Part shown: positions 32,297 to 40,385 of the stretch, piece by piece
How positions within the stretch are numbered: position 1 is the stretch's first letter
Layout of the letters: the number at the start of each line of letters is the position of its first letter
Assembly (NCBI GenBank): GCA_964543235.1
Contig: CAZIXE010000021.1
Location: forward strand, 1-58,896
DNA: 58,896 nt
Direction of reading: 5' to 3'
Source: JANMMJ01 sp964543235
GTDB taxonomy: Bacteria; Pseudomonadota; Alphaproteobacteria; Rhizobiales; Aestuariivirgaceae
Program-made: the position numbers and the translations under genes
The notes under the pieces: model-generated
The model's input: the letters and a program-made list of their open reading frames with translations, nothing else
Told to the model about the DNA's origin: nothing
The model's database searches: none

Positions 32297-32325
32297 TTGA
32301 CATCGTTCCTATTATGTTCTAGTAG
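32297..32325 (+). promoter_or_regulatory. SOS-like promoter with LexA half-sites
   Basis: A perfect -35 box TTGACA (32297-32302) is followed directly by GTTCCTATTATGTTC (32305-32319), an exact GTTC-N7-GTTC, the alphaproteobacterial LexA box, and then a weak -10 (TAGTAG, 32320-32325) at 17-base spacing. This is the layout of LexA-repressed promoters. No protein gene follows on the plus strand: the next 390 bases lack a convincing frame and the next gene runs the other way. The motif has only eight fixed bases, so chance matches occur; the overlap with a promoter raises confidence. Confidence 0.5.
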
Positions 32326-32715
32326 GCCTGTGTCTCCTGCTCAGGAGGGGCGGTTCGCGAGCCGTCGCAGACCGGAGCCGGAGATGCGGGCCTGAAACCG
32401 GTTGACCGACGGGGTCAGCCGCAACCAGGAGCCCCGTTCCGGCCCCGGACCATCGCAGGTGGACGGCGCGGATGCTACGGTCCCGGCAACGGGTCCCGAA
32501 GTCCCGGAACGAGCGGCCAAAATCCCGCGGCGTGGCGGCCCCAGGGGCCACATGCTTTGCCTTACCCTTTTGAGTGGCGAAAGGCCGCCGCGCCAGCCCC
32601 TCATCTCCCCGGTTCCGGCCGCCTGATCCCGGAACCACCAGCGGCGGAGCTTTGCCCGGACGAATCTTCAGCATTGCGGTCAGTCACGCTGCCGCTGCGG
32701 CAACGCAGGGTCAGG
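32326..32715 (+). other. Gene-free, structured GC-rich stretch; possible non-coding RNA or promoter relic
   Basis: This part of the 599-base gap between lacI and the MoeB-like gene has no convincing protein gene on either strand. It holds several complementary segments, the strongest being GGCGTGGCGGCC (32529-32540) with GGCCGCCGCGCC (32583-32594): 12 pairs including one G-T wobble, with an inner GCCAC/GTGGC pairing and a GGCCCCAGGGGCC palindrome inside the loop. It lies downstream of the SOS-like promoter, so a small RNA is possible. I checked by eye for hallmarks of RNase P RNA, tmRNA and SRP RNA and found none. The remnant of a deleted SOS gene is the alternative. Confidence 0.25.
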
Positions 32716-33519
32716 TCAGGCGAAATGCGAGAGGTCGCGGATCGAGGGGTGGCGCCCGTTCAGCGGATTGTCGGGATTCCAGGCAAGTTCGGCCACATAG
32801 AGGCGCACCGCCAATGCGTCATACATGACGAGCTTGCCGGCAAGACTGTCGCCGATCTCGAGGATCTCCTTGATCACCTCCATCGCCTGCATGGAGCCGA
32901 CGATGCCCGGCAAGACGCCCAGAATGCCCGCTTCCTCGCAGGCCGGGAACAGTTCGCGGGGCGGGATCTCGCCATGCAGGCAGCGATAGGTCGGATAGGG
33001 ATTGCCATCGGGCGCGGTGAGATAGGGCTTGAAGGTTGCAAGCTGGCCGTCGAACTGGCCGACGGCGGCGGAGACCAGCGGCTTCCTTGCGAGATAGCAT
33101 GCGTCACTGACGAGGAAGCGGGTCGGGAAATTGTCGCAGCCATCGGCAACGATGTCGTACTGGGCAATGAGTTCGAGCGCATTGCGAGCATCGATGCGCG
33201 TCGCATGCTCGATGACATTGATATGCGGGTTGAGGGCGTGCACGGTCTCGCGGGCGCTTGTCGTCTTGGCAATGCCAACCCGGGCGGTGGTGTGCAGGAT
33301 CTGCCGTTGCAGATTGGAGAGGCTCACGGCGTCATGATCAACGATGCCGATGGTGCCGACACCCGCCGCCGCCAGATAGTAGACAACGGGCGAGCCCAAG
33401 CCGCCGGCGCCGATCACCAGGACCTTCGCTGCCTTGAGCTTCTGCTGGCCCGGACCTCCAACCTCGTGAAGCACGATGTGGCGGGCGTAGCGCTGCAGTT
33501 CGTCAGGAGAAAGCGCCAT
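32716..33519 (-). CDS. HesA/MoeB/ThiF family adenylyltransferase
   Basis: A 267-residue E1-like enzyme that adenylates the C-terminus of a small sulfur-carrier protein (MoaD or ThiS type). The nucleotide loop is VLVIGAGGLGSPVVYYLAAAG (core GAGGLGSP, about residues 36-43), followed by DHDAVSLSNLQRQILH and the catalytic Asp in DGCDNFPTRFLVSDAC. Cys residues occur in YRCLHGE and PACEEAGILG, but the two CxxC zinc pairs of E. coli MoeB are not visible, so a plain HesA/ThiF-type label is safest. There is no rhodanese domain. The ATG follows the dut stop by zero bases (TGAATG in reverse order of genes: dut lies upstream in the window but is a separate frame), and both belong to the coaBC-dut run. 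Confidence 0.82.
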   Translation of the reverse strand: MALSPDELQRYARHIVLHEVGGPGQQKLKAAKVLVIGAGGLGSPVVYYLAAAGVGTIGIVDHDAVSLSNLQRQILHTTARVGIAKTTSARETVHALNPHINVIEHATRIDARNALELIAQYDIVADGCDNFPTRFLVSDACYLARKPLVSAAVGQFDGQLATFKPYLTAPDGNPYPTYRCLHGEIPPRELFPACEEAGILGVLPGIVGSMQAMEVIKEILEIGDSLAGKLVMYDALAVRLYVAELAWNPDNPLNGRHPSIRDLSHFA

Positions 33520-33960
33520 TCAGCGGGCTCCCGACGAACCGAAGCCGCCGGCCCCGCGGGCGGTTTCATCCAGCGTGTCGGTCTCGGCCAGGGACGCGCG
33601 CACGACGGGTGCAATCACCAGCTGGGCGATGCGGTCGCCACGGGCAATGCGAAACACGGTTTCGCCGTGATTGATCAGTGGAACCTTGATCTCGCCGCGG
33701 TAGTCGCTGTCAATGGTTCCCGGCGCATTGAGTACCGTGACGCCATGGCGGACCGCCAGGCCGGAACGCGGCCGGACCTGGCCTTCGTAGCCCTCCGGCA
33801 AGGCGATCGCCACCCCGGTCGGCACCAGAGCGCGCATGGCGGGTGGGATCACCACGTCCAGGGCAGCGCGCAGATCCATACCGGCGGCTCCCGCCGTCTC
33901 GTAGGCCGGCAGCGGCAGGCCCTCACCGCCGGCGACGCGCCTGATCTGCACACGGATCAT
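33520..33960 (-). CDS. dut: Deoxyuridine 5'-triphosphate nucleotidohydrolase (dUTPase)
   Basis: A 146-residue trimeric dUTPase that hydrolyses dUTP to dUMP and keeps uracil out of DNA. All five family motifs are present in order: AGMDLRAAL, GQVRPRSGLAV, NAPGTIDSDYRGEIKV (uracil pocket and catalytic Asp), RGDRIAQLVIAPV, and the C-terminal arm GAGGFGSSGAR. The start ATG at 33960 overlaps the coaBC stop by 4 bases; the frame is open far upstream only because it runs inside coaBC. Its stop abuts the ATG of the MoeB-like gene. The coaBC-dut order is the common bacterial arrangement. Confidence 0.95.
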   Translation of the reverse strand: MIRVQIRRVAGGEGLPLPAYETAGAAGMDLRAALDVVIPPAMRALVPTGVAIALPEGYEGQVRPRSGLAVRHGVTVLNAPGTIDSDYRGEIKVPLINHGETVFRIARGDRIAQLVIAPVVRASLAETDTLDETARGAGGFGSSGAR

Positions 33961-35183
33961 TCGGCGGCTTTGGCGGTGGCGGGCAGGCGGGCGGCCAGGG
34001 TCTCCATGAGTCTCCGGGCAACGTCCTGCTTCGACATTTCGGGCCAGGTCTCCACGCCATCGGGCGACACCAGATGAACGGTGTTGCGGTCGCCACCGAA
34101 GACCCCTTTCTCGGGGCTGACGTCGTTGGCGACGATCAGGTCGCAGCCCTTGCGCTTCAGCTTCTCGCGGGCGTGGCTGATGACCGCTTCGGTCTCGGCG
34201 GCAAAGCCGACGACCAGCGGGGGGCGCATCACCTTGCGGGTGGCGATGGTACGAAGGATATCCGGATTCTCCACGAGAACCAGCTGCGGCGGTCCTTTTC
34301 CGGTCTTCTTGAGCTTCTCGGGCGCAGGTTCGGCCAGCCGCCAGTCGGCCACGGCCGCAGCGAATATGGCGATATCGCAGGGCAGTTCGTCCTCGCAGAT
34401 GCGCAGCATGGTTACCGCCGTCTCCGCCGGCCGCATCTGGACTCCCGGCGGAATGGCCAGATCGACCGGACCCGAGACGAGGACGGTTTCGGCTCCCAGC
34501 GCCACGGCGGCGGCGGCGATGGCATAGCCCTGCTTGCCCGAGGAGTGGTTGGAAATGAAACGGACGGGGTCGATCGGCTCGCGGGTGGGACCGGCGGTTA
34601 CCACGACCTTGCGGCCGGCCAGCGGGCGGGCGGCGGGCGCCAGCAGCGCGCCGATGGCGGCTACGATCTCCGCAGGCTCGGCCATGCGGCCCGGACCGAA
34701 TTCGCCACAAGCCATCTCGCCGTCATTGGGACCGATGACGGCAACGCCGTCGGCCTTGAGCCGTTCGAGATTGCGCCGGGTTGCGGCGTGCGTCCACATG
34801 CGGACGTTCATGGCGGGCGCGATCAGCACCTGCTTGTCGGTGGCCAGAAGCGCGGTCGAGGCAAGATCGTCAGCGAGGCCGTGGGCCATCTTCGCCATCA
34901 GGTCGGCCGTGGCGGGAGCCACGACGAGGAGATCGGCGGCGCGCGACAATTCGATGTGCCCCATCTCCACCTCGTCGGTCAGGCTGAAGAGGTCGCTGTA
35001 GACCCGGTTGCCGGAAAGGCTGGCCAGCGACAGTGGTGTCACGAATTCGGCCGCAGCCCTTGTCATGAGGCAGGTGACAGCGCAGCCCTGGCCCTTGAGC
35101 AGCCTGACGAGTTCCAGCGTCTTGTAGGCGGCAATGCCGCCGCCGACGATGAGAAGCACCGTTTTGCGGGAGAGCGCGTTCAT
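33957..35183 (-). CDS. coaBC: Bifunctional phosphopantothenoylcysteine decarboxylase / phosphopantothenate--cysteine ligase
   Basis: A 408-residue two-domain enzyme for two steps of coenzyme A synthesis. The N-terminal flavin domain (about 1-185) has VGGGIAAYKTLELVR, the His region GHIELSRAADLLVVAPATAD, APAMNVRMW and the substrate clamp ACGEFGPGRMAE. The C-terminal ligase domain has VTAGPTREPIDPVRFISN, FAAAVADWR, the KxKK element KLKKTGKGP and NDVSPEKGVFGGDRN. I chose the ATG at 35183, where the flavin domain begins; an upstream extension of 12 residues has no support. It overlaps dut by 4 bases and lies 39 bases after ubiB. Confidence 0.95.
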   Translation of the reverse strand: MNALSRKTVLLIVGGGIAAYKTLELVRLLKGQGCAVTCLMTRAAAEFVTPLSLASLSGNRVYSDLFSLTDEVEMGHIELSRAADLLVVAPATADLMAKMAHGLADDLASTALLATDKQVLIAPAMNVRMWTHAATRRNLERLKADGVAVIGPNDGEMACGEFGPGRMAEPAEIVAAIGALLAPAARPLAGRKVVVTAGPTREPIDPVRFISNHSSGKQGYAIAAAAVALGAETVLVSGPVDLAIPPGVQMRPAETAVTMLRICEDELPCDIAIFAAAVADWRLAEPAPEKLKKTGKGPPQLVLVENPDILRTIATRKVMRPPLVVGFAAETEAVISHAREKLKRKGCDLIVANDVSPEKGVFGGDRNTVHLVSPDGVETWPEMSKQDVARRLMETLAARLPATAKAAE

Positions 35184-35222
35184 TGCAGCATTATGCCAGT
35201 TTCCCGGGGCGCGCGCCAAGCG

Positions 35223-36797
35223 TCAGCCAAAAACGAGGTTGAGGGCAATCACCACAAGCGCCAGGGCGGCTGCGACCATAGCGCCGCGGGTGGTGCGGCC
35301 GCGCCGCGCCTGGGCATCGGCCAGGGCCTCGGTGGTTTCGCGGTCAAGCCGCAGGCCACCGGAACCGGCCATCTCGGCCAGCATGTGGGTGGCGCGCTGT
35401 GCTTCGGAGAGGACATCGGGCAGCGTGGCGAAAACCCGCCCCAGGGTCACCGCACCTTCGGCGGCATTTTCGATCTGCCCCAGGGGACCGAGCTTGCGTT
35501 CAATCCACTCGCGCACCACGGGTTCGGAGGCCGTCCACATGTTGAGCTTGGGATTGAGGGTGCGGGCCACGCCCTCGACAACGACCATGGTCTTCTGCAA
35601 CAGCAGAAGCTGGGGCTGAGTCTGCATGTCAAACTGACCGGTGACCTCGAAGAGCTGGGTGAGGAGCCGCGCCATGGAGATTTCCTCAGCCTTCTTGTCC
35701 ATGATCGGTTCGCCAATGGCGCGGAGAGCCTGCGCGAAACTGGCGGGGTCCTGATGCGACGGCACATAGCCCGCCTCGAAGTGGACCTGGCTGACCCGCA
35801 GGTAGTCGCGGGTGATGAAGCCATAGAGAATTTCGGCAAGGAAGCGGCGCTCGCGCGGCGACAGCCTGCCCATGATGCCGAAGTCGACAGCGGCGAGGTT
35901 GCCTTCGGGATCGACGAACAGATTGCCCTGGTGCATGTCGGCATGGAAGAAGCCGTCACGGATGGCGTGACGGAGAAAACTCTGGATCACGAGATCGCCC
36001 AGGGCCACCAGATCGAGGCCGCGGGAGGCAAGGGCCGGAACATCGGAGAGCGGCGTGCCGTCGATCCATTCGACGGTCAGTACCTGGCGGGCCGTGCGGG
36101 TCCAGTCGACCCGAGGTACGCGGAAGCGGGGATCATCGCGGACATTGGCGGCCATCTCGGCGATAGCGGACGCCTCCATACGGAGATCGAGTTCGAGCTT
36201 CATCGACTGGGCGAGGGTACCGACGGCAGCCACGGGCCGAAGCCGGCGCATTTCGGCGCTGAAGCGTTCGGCCAGCCGCGCGGCGAAATAGAAGCTGGCG
36301 AGATCATTGGCGAAGCGCTTCTCGATGCCGGGGCGTAGCACCTTCACGGCAACATCGGTACCGTCACTGGTGCGGGCGCGATGTACCTGGGCGATCGAGG
36401 CGGCGGCGACGGGCGGACCGAATTCGCTGAAGAGCTGCTCCACCGGGGCGCCGAGATTGGCGCGGATCGCCGCCCTTGCTTCTTCCATGGAAAAGGCCGG
36501 CAGCCGGTCCTGCAGGGCGCGCAGTTCGTCGGCGCGGCCGGCGCCGACGATGTCGGGGCGCGTGGCAAGGAACTGTCCCAACTTGATGTAGCTGGGGCCC
36601 AGTTCCTCGAGGGCGGCGGTGAGACGGCCGGCTGTACCGGCCGCGGGGGCGGAAGCGCCGAGGCGGGCCAGCTTGAGGCCGGCGCGCGCGGCAAGCGGCA
36701 ATTCGGCCAGCTGCTCCGGGGTCAGCAAGGCGTCGTAGCGCGCCAGGGTGCGGCCGGCCCGCAACAGGCGGAAGATCTGTGCCGGCGCAGCCGCCAT
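35223..36797 (-). CDS. ubiB: Ubiquinone biosynthesis kinase-like protein UbiB
   Basis: A 524-residue ADCK/ABC1-family protein needed for ubiquinone synthesis, probably an ATPase or atypical kinase at the inner membrane. Family motifs are LGPSYIKLGQFLATRPD (the KxGQ motif), ASIAQVHRA (Ala-rich loop), VAVKVLRPG (ATP-binding Lys), FFHADMHQGNLFVD and AVDFGIMGRL (metal-binding Asp). A C-terminal membrane helix (GAMVAAALALVVIALNLVF) anchors it. The ATG at 36797 shares one base with the ubiE stop (TGATG), so the two are coupled. Confidence 0.95.
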   Translation of the reverse strand: MAAAPAQIFRLLRAGRTLARYDALLTPEQLAELPLAARAGLKLARLGASAPAAGTAGRLTAALEELGPSYIKLGQFLATRPDIVGAGRADELRALQDRLPAFSMEEARAAIRANLGAPVEQLFSEFGPPVAAASIAQVHRARTSDGTDVAVKVLRPGIEKRFANDLASFYFAARLAERFSAEMRRLRPVAAVGTLAQSMKLELDLRMEASAIAEMAANVRDDPRFRVPRVDWTRTARQVLTVEWIDGTPLSDVPALASRGLDLVALGDLVIQSFLRHAIRDGFFHADMHQGNLFVDPEGNLAAVDFGIMGRLSPRERRFLAEILYGFITRDYLRVSQVHFEAGYVPSHQDPASFAQALRAIGEPIMDKKAEEISMARLLTQLFEVTGQFDMQTQPQLLLLQKTMVVVEGVARTLNPKLNMWTASEPVVREWIERKLGPLGQIENAAEGAVTLGRVFATLPDVLSEAQRATHMLAEMAGSGGLRLDRETTEALADAQARRGRTTRGAMVAAALALVVIALNLVFG

Positions 36798-37561
36798 CAA
36801 ATGCGCCAGCCCGAATGCATGGCAACAATGCCGCCGGTGAGGCTGCGGTAGTGCACCCTCGCGAAGCCGGCCGCCACAAGCATGGCCTTGAACTTTTCCT
36901 GATCCGGAAAGGTCCTGATGCTCTCGACCAGATAGCGGTAGGGCTGACCGTCGCCGGTGACGACCTTGCCGATGGCAGGAATGGCCGTGAAGGAATAGGC
37001 GTCGTAAAGGGCGGCGAGGCCCGGCACGTCGACATGCGAGAATTCGAGGCAGAGAAAGCGGCCGCCGGGCTTCAGCACGCGAAAGGCTTCGACCAGGGCA
37101 CGCTCGATGCGGGTTACATTGCGGATGCCGAAAGCAATCGTGTAGGCGTCAAAGCTGCGGTCGGGAAAAGCCAGGCCTTCGGCATTGCCAACGGTGAAAT
37201 CACAGGCAGCCAGCAGTCCTGCGGCTTCCGCGCGCTTGCGGCCCTCGGCCACCATTTCGGGGCTGATGTCGGCAACAGTGACATGCGTGCCGGTGCCGCC
37301 GGCCCTGATGATACGGAAAGCGATGTCGCCGGTGCCGCCCGCTACATCGAGGACGTGAAAGGCGGTGGTACCGCGTGGTGGATTGAGCCAGCTCACGAGA
37401 TCGTCCTTCCACAACCGATGCAGGCCGGCCGACATCAGATCATTCATCTGGTCGTAGCGGTCCGCAACCTTGGAAAAGACCTCGTTGACGAGGCCCTGCT
37501 TCTCGTCCTCGGCCACCCTGCGGAAGCCGAAGGGCACCTGATCGTTGTCTGGTCCGGTCAT
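36797..37561 (-). CDS. ubiE: Ubiquinone/menaquinone C-methyltransferase UbiE
   Basis: A 254-residue SAM-dependent methyltransferase for the C2 methylation in ubiquinone synthesis. The SAM loop is HVLDVAGGTGDIAFRI (about residues 69-84), followed by VTVADISPEMV, the post-I motif, and the UbiE signatures DRSFDAYTIAFGIRNV and LKPGGRFLCLEFS. The N-terminal VFSKVADRYDQMNDLMSAG is also family-typical. It heads the minus-strand run ubiE-ubiB-coaBC-dut-MoeB-like and is divergent from mutM with a 73-base gap. Confidence 0.96.
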   Translation of the reverse strand: MTGPDNDQVPFGFRRVAEDEKQGLVNEVFSKVADRYDQMNDLMSAGLHRLWKDDLVSWLNPPRGTTAFHVLDVAGGTGDIAFRIIRAGGTGTHVTVADISPEMVAEGRKRAEAAGLLAACDFTVGNAEGLAFPDRSFDAYTIAFGIRNVTRIERALVEAFRVLKPGGRFLCLEFSHVDVPGLAALYDAYSFTAIPAIGKVVTGDGQPYRYLVESIRTFPDQEKFKAMLVAAGFARVHYRSLTGGIVAMHSGWRI

Positions 37562-37634
37562 GACCGTCCTTCTAGCGCAAGAGCCCTAACCAATTCCATT
37601 GCCGTGACGCCACGATCTCTCTAGACCAGCCATG

Positions 37635-38528
37635 ATGCCCGAACTCCCTGAAGTCGAAACAGTCGTGCGGGGCCTCAACCACGCCATGGCAGGCAAACGC
37701 CTGACGCGCGTCGAGGTGAGGCGGCCGGATCTGCGGTTCCCGTTCCCGGAGGGCTTCGCGGAGCGGCTCTCCGGACGGCGCATCGACCGGCTGGCGCGGC
37801 GGGCCAAATACATCCTGGGGGCCGTGGAAGGCGGTGACTGCCTGCTCATCCATCTCGGCATGACCGGAAGGTTCACGGTGGTCGCGCCGCAGGGTGGAAC
37901 CCGGAATCTGGGCGAGCTCTATTTTGAACAGGCGAGCGATCCCGCCGCACAGGGAGCACATGACCATGTGGTCTTCGATCTCGAGGACCGCACGCGCGTC
38001 ATTTACTCCGATCCGCGGCGCTTCGGGCTCATGGACCTTTTTCCCGCGGATGAGATCGATCAGCACAAGCTGCTTAGAGATGTCGGCGTCGAGCCGCTCG
38101 GAAATGATTTCAACGCCACGATGCTGGCCGGCGCATTTGCCGGCAAGACGGCACCGCTCAAGGCGGCCTTGCTCGACCAGCGGATCGTTGCCGGACTTGG
38201 CAACATTTATGTCTGCGAGGCATTGCATCGGGCCGGGCTATCACCGAAGCGGAAGGCCGGCACATTGGTGCGGCGCGGCAAGGCGGATGCACGGCTCGAA
38301 TTGCTGGTGAGACACATCAGGGAGGTGCTGAACGAGGCGATCATGGCAGGCGGTTCAACGCTGCGCGATTATGCGGCAACGGACGGGGCCTCCGGGACAT
38401 TTCAGGAGCGCTTCCGGGTCTATGATTGCGCCGGAGCCCCTTGCCCGCGGCCGGGCTGTGGCGGAACCATCCGGCGCCAAGTGCAGGCTGGCCGATCGAC
38501 TTTCTACTGCCCGAAATGCCAGAAATAG
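37635..38528 (+). CDS. mutM: Formamidopyrimidine-DNA glycosylase (Fpg)
   Basis: A 297-residue DNA repair glycosylase/AP lyase that removes 8-oxoguanine and ring-opened purines. The catalytic N-terminus is PELPEVETVVRGL, where the Pro becomes residue 1 after Met removal and acts as nucleophile. Two ATGs are adjacent (37632 and 37635); only the second puts Pro next to Met, so I set the start there. The Lys in RRAKYILG, the helix-two-turn-helix (GLGNIYVCEALHRAGLSP) and the zinc finger with its four Cys (CAGAPCPRPGC ... CPKC) are intact. It is followed after 8 bases by an enoyl-CoA hydratase gene. Confidence 0.96.
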   Translation: MPELPEVETVVRGLNHAMAGKRLTRVEVRRPDLRFPFPEGFAERLSGRRIDRLARRAKYILGAVEGGDCLLIHLGMTGRFTVVAPQGGTRNLGELYFEQASDPAAQGAHDHVVFDLEDRTRVIYSDPRRFGLMDLFPADEIDQHKLLRDVGVEPLGNDFNATMLAGAFAGKTAPLKAALLDQRIVAGLGNIYVCEALHRAGLSPKRKAGTLVRRGKADARLELLVRHIREVLNEAIMAGGSTLRDYAATDGASGTFQERFRVYDCAGAPCPRPGCGGTIRRQVQAGRSTFYCPKCQK

Positions 38529-38536
38529 GAGAGCCC

Positions 38537-39310
38537 ATGGCTTATGAGCACATTCTCGCAGAGACCGAAGGAGCGGTCGGAATCATCCGGCTGAACCGGC
38601 CACAGGCACTCAACGCGCTCAACCGGGTCATGGTCCGCGAGATCGGCGCCGCGCTCGCCGGCTTCGATACGGACAGCGCTATCGGCAGCGTGGTGATCAC
38701 CGGTTCGGACAAGGCATTTGCGGCGGGCGCCGACATCAAGGAAATGCAGGAGCTGAACTTCCCTGCAACCTATCTCGACGGGTTCCTTGACGAGTGGGAG
38801 GCGATCAACTGCCGCAGGAAACCTGCCATTGCCGCGGTGGCAGGCTTTGCCCTTGGCGGCGGCTGCGAGCTCGCCATGATGTGTGACTTCATTATCGCGG
38901 CGGACAGCGCGAAGTTCGGCCAACCGGAAATCTCGATCGGCATCATGCCGGGGGCCGGCGGCACACAGCGCCTGGCACGGTCGGTTGGCAAAGCCAAGGC
39001 AATGGACATGATCCTTACCGGCCGGATGATCGATGCGGCGGAGGCGGAGCGGGCCGGGCTGGTGGCGCGGGTGGTACCGGCCGAGCGGCTGATGGCAGAA
39101 GCCCTGGCGGCGGCTGCGACGATCGCCTCGTTCTCGCTGCCAGCGGTGTTGATGGCCAAGGAGGCCGTCGACCGCGCCTTTGAGCTGCCGCTTGCGGAGG
39201 GTATCCGCTTCGAACGGCGGCTGTTTCAGGCCATGTTTGCACTCGCCGACCAGAAGGAAGGCATGGCTGCCTTCAGCGCCAAGCGGAAACCCGCCTTTCG
39301 CAATCGATGA
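38537..39310 (+). CDS. Enoyl-CoA hydratase
   Basis: A 257-residue crotonase-fold enzyme that adds water to 2-enoyl-CoA in fatty-acid or amino-acid breakdown. The oxyanion-hole loops are DKAFAAGADIKEMQEL and AGFALGGGCELAMMCD; the two catalytic Glu residues are in GGCELAMM and in GQPEISIGIMPGAGGTQRL. The start ATG is 8 bases after the mutM stop, with AGGAG overlapping the end of mutM. The mutM-hydratase-rpsT-dnaA order is common in Hyphomicrobiales, where the hydratase rides along with housekeeping genes. The short-chain substrate is assumed from family, not shown. Confidence 0.92.
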   Translation: MAYEHILAETEGAVGIIRLNRPQALNALNRVMVREIGAALAGFDTDSAIGSVVITGSDKAFAAGADIKEMQELNFPATYLDGFLDEWEAINCRRKPAIAAVAGFALGGGCELAMMCDFIIAADSAKFGQPEISIGIMPGAGGTQRLARSVGKAKAMDMILTGRMIDAAEAERAGLVARVVPAERLMAEALAAAATIASFSLPAVLMAKEAVDRAFELPLAEGIRFERRLFQAMFALADQKEGMAAFSAKRKPAFRNR

Positions 39311-39319
39311 ACAGATCAT

Positions 39320-39348
39320 TTGACGGCCGGGGAGTGTGCCTCTATAAG
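39320..39348 (+). promoter_or_regulatory. Promoter of rpsT
   Basis: TTGACG (39320-39325) and TATAAG (39343-39348) are separated by exactly 17 bases and lie directly after the hydratase stop, about 55 bases upstream of the expected start of the rpsT leader and 65 bases before its ATG. Both boxes differ from consensus by one base. A housekeeping sigma factor promoter for a highly expressed ribosomal protein gene is the simple reading. Confidence 0.7.
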
Positions 39349-39412
39349 CGCGCCATCGAAGCGCCCGGTTGGCCCCGCCCTGCCGGGCCTGTGCTGTTTA
39401 GAGGTTAGACCC

Positions 39413-39679
39413 ATGGCCAATACCAGTTCCGCAAAGAAAGCTGTTCGCGTCTCGGCCCGACGTGCTGCCATCAACAAGAATCGCCTGAGCCAGGTTCGCA
39501 CCGCCGTCAAGAAGGTGGAAGAAGCCATACGCAGCGGCAACAAGGTGGCGGCCGAGGCGGCGTTGAAGGCTGCCCAGCCGGAGTTGCAGCGGGGCGCCCA
39601 GAAGGGTGTGCTGCACAAGAACGCGGCAGCCCGCCGGGTGTCGCGGCTCAGCAAACGCATAAAGGCCCTGCAAGCCTAA
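39413..39679 (+). CDS. rpsT: 30S ribosomal protein S20
   Basis: An 88-residue, very basic helical protein that binds 16S rRNA early in 30S assembly. It begins MANTSSAKKAVRVSARR and carries the family patterns INKNRLSQVRTAVKKVEEAI and KGVLHKNAAARRVSRLSKRI. Length is normal. The ATG at 39413 follows GAGGT at a normal distance. It has its own promoter and a strong intrinsic terminator just after its stop. Confidence 0.97.
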   Translation: MANTSSAKKAVRVSARRAAINKNRLSQVRTAVKKVEEAIRSGNKVAAEAALKAAQPELQRGAQKGVLHKNAAARRVSRLSKRIKALQA

Positions 39680-39703
39680 GCAATTGCCACAAAAGTTAAT
39701 GAG

Positions 39704-39735
39704 CGGCGCCGAGACAAGGGACCGGCGCCGTTTTT
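39704..39735 (+). terminator. Intrinsic terminator of rpsT
   Basis: The arms CGGCGCC (39704-39710) and GGCGCCG (39724-39730) are perfectly complementary with a 13-base loop and are followed by TTTTTG (39731-39736) and more T-rich sequence. It lies 25 bases after the rpsT stop on the plus strand, separating rpsT from the dnaA leader. Confidence 0.9.
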
Positions 39736-39739
39736 GTTT

Positions 39740-40385
39740 GTCCGGGAACGGAGCGTTTCAGACAGAATTTGTGTTTCATTTTCATATAGTTGGATGAGAA
39801 TTGCCAGCCCGAACGCGGAATGCGTGGCAATCGGGCAAGGCCCAAGATGCAAAAGATGGGGGTGTTGCAAATTTAACGCAGTCCGCCCTGAAAAAATCCG
39901 CCGCTCGAATCTCTTCGCTAAGTCAAGGTTTTGCTGCCAGGAACTGACGAGCCCCGCGGCAGGGAGATGGATGATGGTTCATCCGTGTACGGATTGCAGC
40001 GCTTTCGCCCGTTGAAACGCGAAAACCCGATCGGGTAATCTTCTTGCATGCCTTGAGGCCCCGGCGGGGGAGGCATGTTATGCAGCCGGTTCCCGGCTGT
40101 TGCGGCGGAACCGGAGGTCGTTCTTAGGGCGGCAGCCCACCTGTCTGTTCTGCGTCAAGTTCAACTTGGCCTTGGTGTCATGCCGAGGCTGACGGGTGAG
40201 GTATGGGTGATGGATGTTCGTGTGATCAACGGGGAACACAGAACAGCAATCATAGGTATCGTTAGGACTACTTAGAGTTCCTTTCATTGATGGCGCGGCG
40301 GCTGGCGCTTCTTTGCGGAAGCGGCGGAAGGTCTGCTGCGCACATTTTTCGAGTGAGCAGAACAAGAAGAAGGGGCATTGAACTC
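39740..40385 (+). other. Gene-free region between rpsT terminator and dnaA
   Basis: About 650 bases without a convincing gene; short open frames here lack family sequence and codon pattern. It contains a perfect 12-base palindrome ACCCGATCGGGT (40025-40036), the pair GGATGA/TCATCC (39969-39974, 39979-39984), a C4/G4 hairpin near 40055-40070, and CCGGTT/AACCGG (40086-40091, 40109-40114), all likely in the dnaA leader or control region. No consensus DnaA box (TTATCCACA or its complement) was seen, so there is no evidence that this is the replication origin. The start of dnaA transcription was not found with confidence. Confidence 0.5.

Noticed and set aside
32557..36338. Long plus-strand open frames opposite the MoeB-like, dut, coaBC and ubiB genes
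   Set aside because: They are mirror frames of GC-rich genes with full family motifs on the minus strand; their translations are Arg/Gly/His-rich without recognisable domains.
39736..40385. Replication origin between rpsT and dnaA
   Set aside because: No DnaA box was seen, and in many alphaproteobacteria the origin lies near hemE rather than dnaA.
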